Shown one piece after another: positions 59,965 through 64,000 of a stretch of 64,000 bases of DNA; position 1 is the first letter of the stretch, and the number at the start of each line of letters is the position of its first letter. The position numbers and the translations under genes are program-made. The notes beneath the pieces are model-generated. The model ran no database searches. It was not told the origin of the DNA and saw nothing but the letters and a program-made list of their open reading frames with translations. This DNA comes from Arthrospira sp. PCC 9108 (GTDB taxonomy: Bacteria > Cyanobacteriota > Cyanobacteriia > Cyanobacteriales > Microcoleaceae), in assembly GCA_016745315.1 (NCBI GenBank), contig CP066886.1, positions 3,906,501 through 3,970,500 on the forward strand, written 5' to 3'.

Positions 59965-62545
59965 ATTAGGGGTCGAGAATGGAGTCACCTCCATCCCCTC
60001 CCATTCAAAACCGTACTTGAGACTTTCACCTCATACGGCTCCTAGTCCGGTTGTCTCTTTTGTTAAGAGTACAGCATCATCTCTTCATCAAGAGCTGTCT
60101 TATCATCGCGGGTGTGGCGATGTAATAGTTGAAGATTCTTGTATTCATCCTTTCCGCCATGGCTTCTAGGTACAATGTGGTCTATCTCAATTAAATCTGA
60201 TGGGAAAAAGTATTGCCCACACCAGTTACATCTACCTTTTTGTTTCTTGAGTAGTTTTGCTACCCTAGTTGGTGTATCGATTGCTTGTCCTTTCCTGGTT
60301 GCCCAGTAAGTCCAATTTCCTTCGTATGGTGTTGCTTCGGGGCGCACTAGGGTATGTCTGATAATCGGAGTGTAACTGTGTTTCCATAGTGTTATTCCAT
60401 CCTCGGTTTTGAATAACCAAGTTTCATGCCATTCTTTCCCGTTACTGAGTTTGACCGTTCCCGGTTTAAAGTATTTCCTCAGTTTATCGTGACTTGCCTT
60501 TCCGCATCTTGATACTGTCCATGCCCGTAGCATTTGCCAAACTATGTAGTCTAGTTTAGTGAAGGTCTCTGCTGAGACTACCGCTGAGTAATAATTTGAC
60601 CATCCCCGAATAATTGGATTTAGTCTATGTATCAGGGCTGATTGAGGTGCTCTTTTATGTTGTTCTATTACACCTTTTATCGCTTCTGTATGGGCTTTAA
60701 CTGCTTTGTTGCTGGGTTTTATGTGGGTTTTATGTCCGATTAATCGGCTTGCTCCCCCACCTGTTTTCCCAGATTTATACTTTCCTACGGGATATTGCCT
60801 GATATTGAATCCTAGAAAGTCAAACCCCGGTTCTTCAATTTTGTCATTGTACTCAATAGGCTTGAGTGTGTGACATATTCGGGTCTTTTCGGGTTTAATC
60901 TCTAATCCTACAGGGTTTAGCCATTCAGAAATAGCAGTCTTGCACTGTTCAATAATTTCTAGTGATGGTGATATCACTACAAAATCATCGGCATATCTTA
61001 TTAAGGTGGCTTTAACTTTAACCCCTTTTACTTTAGGATACCTTTTTTCTATTAACCTAACCATTCCCAACAGTGCGATGTTGGCGAGTATTGGACTTAT
61101 TACCCCTCCCTGGGGTGTCCCTGCTTCTGTATCCTCAAATACACCGTTATCCAATACACCCGCTTTGAGCAATTGTTTCAGGTCTCTTTTTAGGTTGCTT
61201 GGACAATGAATTTTTGACAGTAGGTAATCATGGTTTATTCGGTCAAAGCATTTTGCTATATCTGCGTCAAGAACATAGTACTGTCCTTGATTTATGGCAG
61301 TATAAATTCTGTTTATTGCATCTTGGGCTGACCGTCCGGGACGGAACCCATAGCTAGTGCCCTCAAATCTTGATTCCCATTCGGGCTCAAGTGCCGACTT
61401 AACCAAGGCTTGCCTTGCTCTATCTTGGATTGTGGGTATGCCTAGTGGGCGTTTTTCATCCCGACCAGGTTTTGGAATCCAAACCCTTCGCAGTGGTTTT
61501 GCTTTGAGGTTTCCTTTAATGTTCTTGACCAGTTCTAGCCTTTGTCTTGGAGAGATTACTATTACTCCATCAACGCCGGCTGTCTTCTTGCCTTGACCCG
61601 CTTGGGTCACTCGCCGCACTGCTAAGAGCCGGGCATAATATGATTTCACCAATAGACGTTGCAACCTTCTAACCTTTGCGTCCTGTCCCGATTTAGCTGC
61701 TTGAAATATCCTCTTTTGGAGCTTAAAGACGTATCGCTGAACCTTAGCCCAGTTAATACTTCTCCATACAAACGCACGTCTTTGTAAGTTTTGGTTTTCC
61801 AAATCCCTTACTTTCTCTCGATTTCGTCATATTGACTCCTACTAGATTCTATTCTTACAATCAAACCGTGACCTGTTAGCATATCCCTACCATTACAGTC
61901 GGGCATTGGCTTCTGGTCACATCTCACCCCCTAATGGGCTTGCGCTTACACTTTCACTACTGACTCTCTCGACCAGATTATCAGAGCCTAAGAGGGGTTC
62001 AAACGTTCCGTTTATATGGGCATTCCATCTTTAGATTTGTCCTCTCCACCGGGGTACTTTTAAAGGTCTGTGTAGGTGATGACAAAATTACCCTACTTTT
62101 CCCCTTGCCCTTTTTAGGCGCAGCGTGTCAACCTGTTTCGCTGCTCAATAATGACGATGGTTCAAGCCGGACATTCGGTTTCCCTAATCATGGATGGTTG
62201 GCAGTGGTCACATTTGGTAGTAGGTTCTACTTCATGCCTTCCGTTCCCCGCTTCAATCCTGGGGTTATGATTCCCAAAACTGGGGGTGGCTATCGCCGTT
62301 ACCCTGATTTCCTAACTTTACTTATCCATTTCTGGGCTTCCTATAAGGAATTTGTATGAATTAGTTCGTTTTGACCTTGGGTTCCCTGCCTTATTTGGTA
62401 TATTTCTATACCGAATGTTGGGACATATAAACAGTTATGAGGATGGTCAGGAGAGATCTCCTTATATTCAACCAAGGGGTTGAAGTCCCCACCAGGCGGT
62501 TATTTCAGGTATTTCAACCCTATTTCATGCCTGAACGTGTCGCAC
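59965..62545 (-). mobile_element. complete group II intron B with intact reverse transcriptase
   Basis: A 2581-bp intron with 5' end GTGCGACACG (62545) and 3' end CGACCCCTAAT (59965). Removing it joins ATATACAAA to CAAGGCAGGG, nearly the same as the uninterrupted site in intron D (ATATACAAAACAAGGC near 63210). Domain V is at about 60003-60045. The encoded protein spans 60063-61802. This is the only complete and plausibly mobile intron in the nest and could supply maturase to the others. Confidence 0.88.
60063..61802 (-). CDS. ltrA: group II intron reverse transcriptase/maturase with HNH nuclease
   Basis: A 579-residue intron-encoded protein. The order is an N-terminal domain (AKVQRYVFKLQKRIFQAAKS), the RT palm with GIPTIQDRARQALVKSALEP, YGFRPGRSAQDAI and the catalytic YADD in LIRYADDFVVIS, and the maturase domain X (LNPIIRGWSNYYSAVVSAET). 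The C-terminal HNH nuclease has CNWCGQYFFPSDLIEIDHIV and HGGKDEYKNLQLLHRH. It helps intron splicing and drives retrohoming by cutting the second DNA strand and priming reverse transcription. All key residues are present. Confidence 0.93.
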   Translation of the reverse strand: MENQNLQRRAFVWRSINWAKVQRYVFKLQKRIFQAAKSGQDAKVRRLQRLLVKSYYARLLAVRRVTQAGQGKKTAGVDGVIVISPRQRLELVKNIKGNLKAKPLRRVWIPKPGRDEKRPLGIPTIQDRARQALVKSALEPEWESRFEGTSYGFRPGRSAQDAINRIYTAINQGQYYVLDADIAKCFDRINHDYLLSKIHCPSNLKRDLKQLLKAGVLDNGVFEDTEAGTPQGGVISPILANIALLGMVRLIEKRYPKVKGVKVKATLIRYADDFVVISPSLEIIEQCKTAISEWLNPVGLEIKPEKTRICHTLKPIEYNDKIEEPGFDFLGFNIRQYPVGKYKSGKTGGGASRLIGHKTHIKPSNKAVKAHTEAIKGVIEQHKRAPQSALIHRLNPIIRGWSNYYSAVVSAETFTKLDYIVWQMLRAWTVSRCGKASHDKLRKYFKPGTVKLSNGKEWHETWLFKTEDGITLWKHSYTPIIRHTLVRPEATPYEGNWTYWATRKGQAIDTPTRVAKLLKKQKGRCNWCGQYFFPSDLIEIDHIVPRSHGGKDEYKNLQLLHRHTRDDKTALDEEMMLYS

Positions 62546-63361
62546 TTTGTATATTTTTATACCAAACGTTGGGACATATAAACAGTTATGGGATGGTCAG
62601 GGGACGAGTCCCTTATATTTAACCAAGGGGGGAAAGTCCCACTAGGAGGTTATTTCAGGCATTGCAGCCTTATTTGACTCCTAAACGTATCGCACTATCC
62701 CTACTATTACAGCAGGGCGTTGGCTTCTGGTCACATCTCACATCCTCTAAGACTTGCGGTTACACTTATCCCTACTGATATCTCGACCAGATAATCAGAG
62801 TCTAAGAGGATTTAAAACGTTCCGTTTATATGGGCATTCCATCTTTAGATTTGTCCTCTCCACCGGGGTACTTTTAAAGGTCTGTGTAGGTATTGACGAG
62901 ATTATCCTACTTTTCCCCTTACTCTTTTGAGCGCAGCGTATCAACCTATTTCGCTACTTCATTATTACGATGGTTCAAGCCGGACATTCGGTTTCCCTAA
63001 TCATGGATGGTTGGCAGTGGTCTCGATTCTGGTGTTGGGTTACACCTCGGAGCCTTCCGTTCCCCGCTTCAATCCTGAGGTTGTGATTCCCAAAACTGGG
63101 GGTGGCTATCGCCGTTACCCTAATTTCCTAACTTTACTTATCCATTTATGGGCTTCCTATAAGGAATTTGTATGAGTTAGTTCGTTTTGACCTTGGGTTC
63201 CCTGCCTTGTTTTGTATATTTCTATACCAAACGTTGGGACATATAAACAGTTATGGAGATGGTCAGAGGCAAGCCTCTTGTATTCAACCAAGGGGCTGAA
63301 ATCTCCACCAGGCAGCTATTTCGGGTATCTCAGCCCTATTTCATGCCTGAACGTCTCGCAC

Positions 63362-63366
63362 GTCAT
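63362..63366 (-). other. 5' exon of the split lipoprotein gene
   Basis: The five bases ATGAC lie directly before the intron D 5' end. Together with the 3' exon at 56580 they give ATG ACC AAA ACT TTG, a basic lipoprotein signal start. Upstream is CTAAAAG and then, 24-25 bp away, the 3' end of intron E. Confidence 0.7.
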
Positions 63367-63390
63367 CTTTTAGTGACATCGAATAAATAG

Positions 63391-64000
63391 AGTAGGGGTC
63401 GAGAGAGATGTCGCCATCTCCCCCTCCCATACAAAACCGTACATGAGACTTTCACCTCATACGGCTCCTAGTTTGACCGTCTCCTTGTTAAGAGTACAGC
63501 ATCATCTCTTCATCAAGAGCTGTTTTATCGTCGTGACAATGGCGGTGTAATAATTGAAGATTCTTGTAGTCATCCTTTCCGCCTTGGCTTCTAGGTACAA
63601 TGTGGTCTATTTCAATTAAGTCTGATGGGGTAAAGAATTGCCCACACCAGGTACATCTACCTTTTTGTTTTTTGAGTAGTTTTGCTACCCTAATTGGCGT
63701 GTCGATTGCTTGTCCTTTCCTGGTTGCCCAGTAAGTCCAATTTCCGTCGTATGGTGTTGCGTCGGGGCGTATTAGGGTATGTCTGACAATTGGAGTCCAG
63801 TTATGTTTGAATAGATGTAACCCATCTTTGGTTTGGAATAGCCAATTTTCGTGTCTTTCTTTCCCATTGCTAAGTTTAATTGTTCCATGTCTGAAATAAT
63901 TACTTAGCTTTTCGTGATTTGCCTTTCCGCATCTTGATACTGTCCATGCCTTTAACATTTGCCAGATTGTTTTGTCTAGCTTATTGAAGGTCTCTGTTGA
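63391..64000 (-). mobile_element. group II intron E, 3' part, runs off the window
   Basis: The 3' end reads CTCGACCCCTACT at 63391, with domain V at about 63430-63470 (GAGCCGTATGAGG, CTCATGTACGGTTT). It is a separate copy of the same intron family, inserted just upstream of the lipoprotein start codon. Confidence 0.8.
63488..64000 (-). CDS. group II intron reverse transcriptase, C-terminal part (partial)
   Basis: The frame is open to the window edge (STETFNKLDKTIWQMLKAWT upstream of the first internal Met). It covers part of maturase domain X and the HNH nuclease (CTWCGQFFTPSDLIEIDHIV, then SQGGKDDYKNLQLLHRHCHD). The visible part is intact. The palm domain lies outside the window. Confidence 0.88.
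   Translation of the reverse strand, partial: STETFNKLDKTIWQMLKAWTVSRCGKANHEKLSNYFRHGTIKLSNGKERHENWLFQTKDGLHLFKHNWTPIVRHTLIRPDATPYDGNWTYWATRKGQAIDTPIRVAKLLKKQKGRCTWCGQFFTPSDLIEIDHIVPRSQGGKDDYKNLQLLHRHCHDDKTALDEEMMLYS

Larger units (their letters stand above)
56581..62695 (-). mobile_element. group II intron C nested in D, with broken reverse transcriptase
   Basis: A second 5' end, GTGCGATACG, lies at 62695 inside intron D just before its coding domain. Intron C's own 5' domains run 62695-62546, are interrupted by intron B, and resume at 59964. Its reverse-transcriptase gene (59398 to 56684) is interrupted by intron A. The 3' end at 56581 is shared with D in the present sequence. Confidence 0.7.
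56581..63361 (-). mobile_element. outer group II intron (D), composite and interrupted
   Basis: The 5' end at 63361 reads GTGCGAGACG, matching the GUGYG consensus, and the 3' end at 56581 reads CGACCCCTAAT (AY). The flanks join as ATG AC + C AAA ACT to restore the lipoprotein start. Domain V is visible near 56620-56670 (GAGCCGTATGAGG, GAAA loop region, CTCATGTACGGTTC). From 63361 to 62696 the 5' structural domains of D are intact. Then intron C begins. Only one reverse-transcriptase gene and one 3' end follow, so part of C or D was deleted, probably by recombination between them. Confidence 0.8.

Noticed and set aside
58425..63175. Plus-strand frames repeated at 58425, 59839, 62105 and 62927
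   Set aside because: They fall in the structured 5' domains of the group II introns, and their similarity to one another is RNA structure conservation, not protein coding.

Overview
The window is from a filamentous cyanobacterium, most likely an Arthrospira/Limnospira-like member of the Oscillatoriales. The evidence is the HIP1 octamer GCGATCGC throughout, three photosystem I genes (psaK, psaL, psaI), a ferrochelatase with a chlorophyll-binding-like tail, a CruP-type cyclase, and dense short interspersed repeats built around GAAACCGGGTTTC. The genus is inferred, not proven.

Region 1 (1-27160) is mostly ordinary chromosome. In order it holds a TPR protein cut by the window edge, an ABC exporter, an AAA-like/WD40 protein, a DUF1517 protein, glmU, an MnmC-like methyltransferase, an RTX-repeat protein, the psaL-psaI operon with a clear terminator, a glycosyltransferase, hemH-ureE-ureF, a methyltransferase, psaK, cruP with an ATPase, an FHA-ABC transporter gene split by a one-base frameshift in a G7 run, a small 41-residue gene, pgl, and an FHA / PRC-barrel cluster.

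Region 2 (27180-48250) is an accessory island. Two large TPR-CHAT proteins (putative caspase-like proteases) are each followed downstream by the same two-gene cassette: a small acidic protein, then a large protein with a hydrophobic C-terminus. This looks like an ancestral three-gene module (CHAT, small, membrane protein) that was duplicated. Between the copies lie several toxin-antitoxin modules, a J-domain plus HNH-like nuclease operon bracketed by fossil pieces of a CHAT gene, other decayed 5' and 3' ends of CHAT genes, a 190-bp repeat pair exactly 1900 bp apart, and tandem repeats.

Region 3 (47989-56580) is a graveyard with some live genes. It holds an Rpn-type fragment cut by an IS630-type remnant, an intact DUF433 antitoxin beside a broken DUF5615 toxin, a decayed DUF4336 gene, and a broken NACHT-HEAT gene with 19 near-identical 102-bp repeats of three types. 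It ends with a protein carrying a fresh 216-bp internal duplication.

Region 4 (56581-64000) is a nest of group II introns on the minus strand. An outer intron splits a lipoprotein gene inside codon 2. A second intron sits inside it, and that one contains both a complete reverse-transcriptase intron and an ORF-less intron inserted in its reverse-transcriptase gene. A further intron lies 24-25 bp upstream of the lipoprotein start codon. The boundaries can be read directly because uninterrupted versions of two of the target sites are present in sibling copies.
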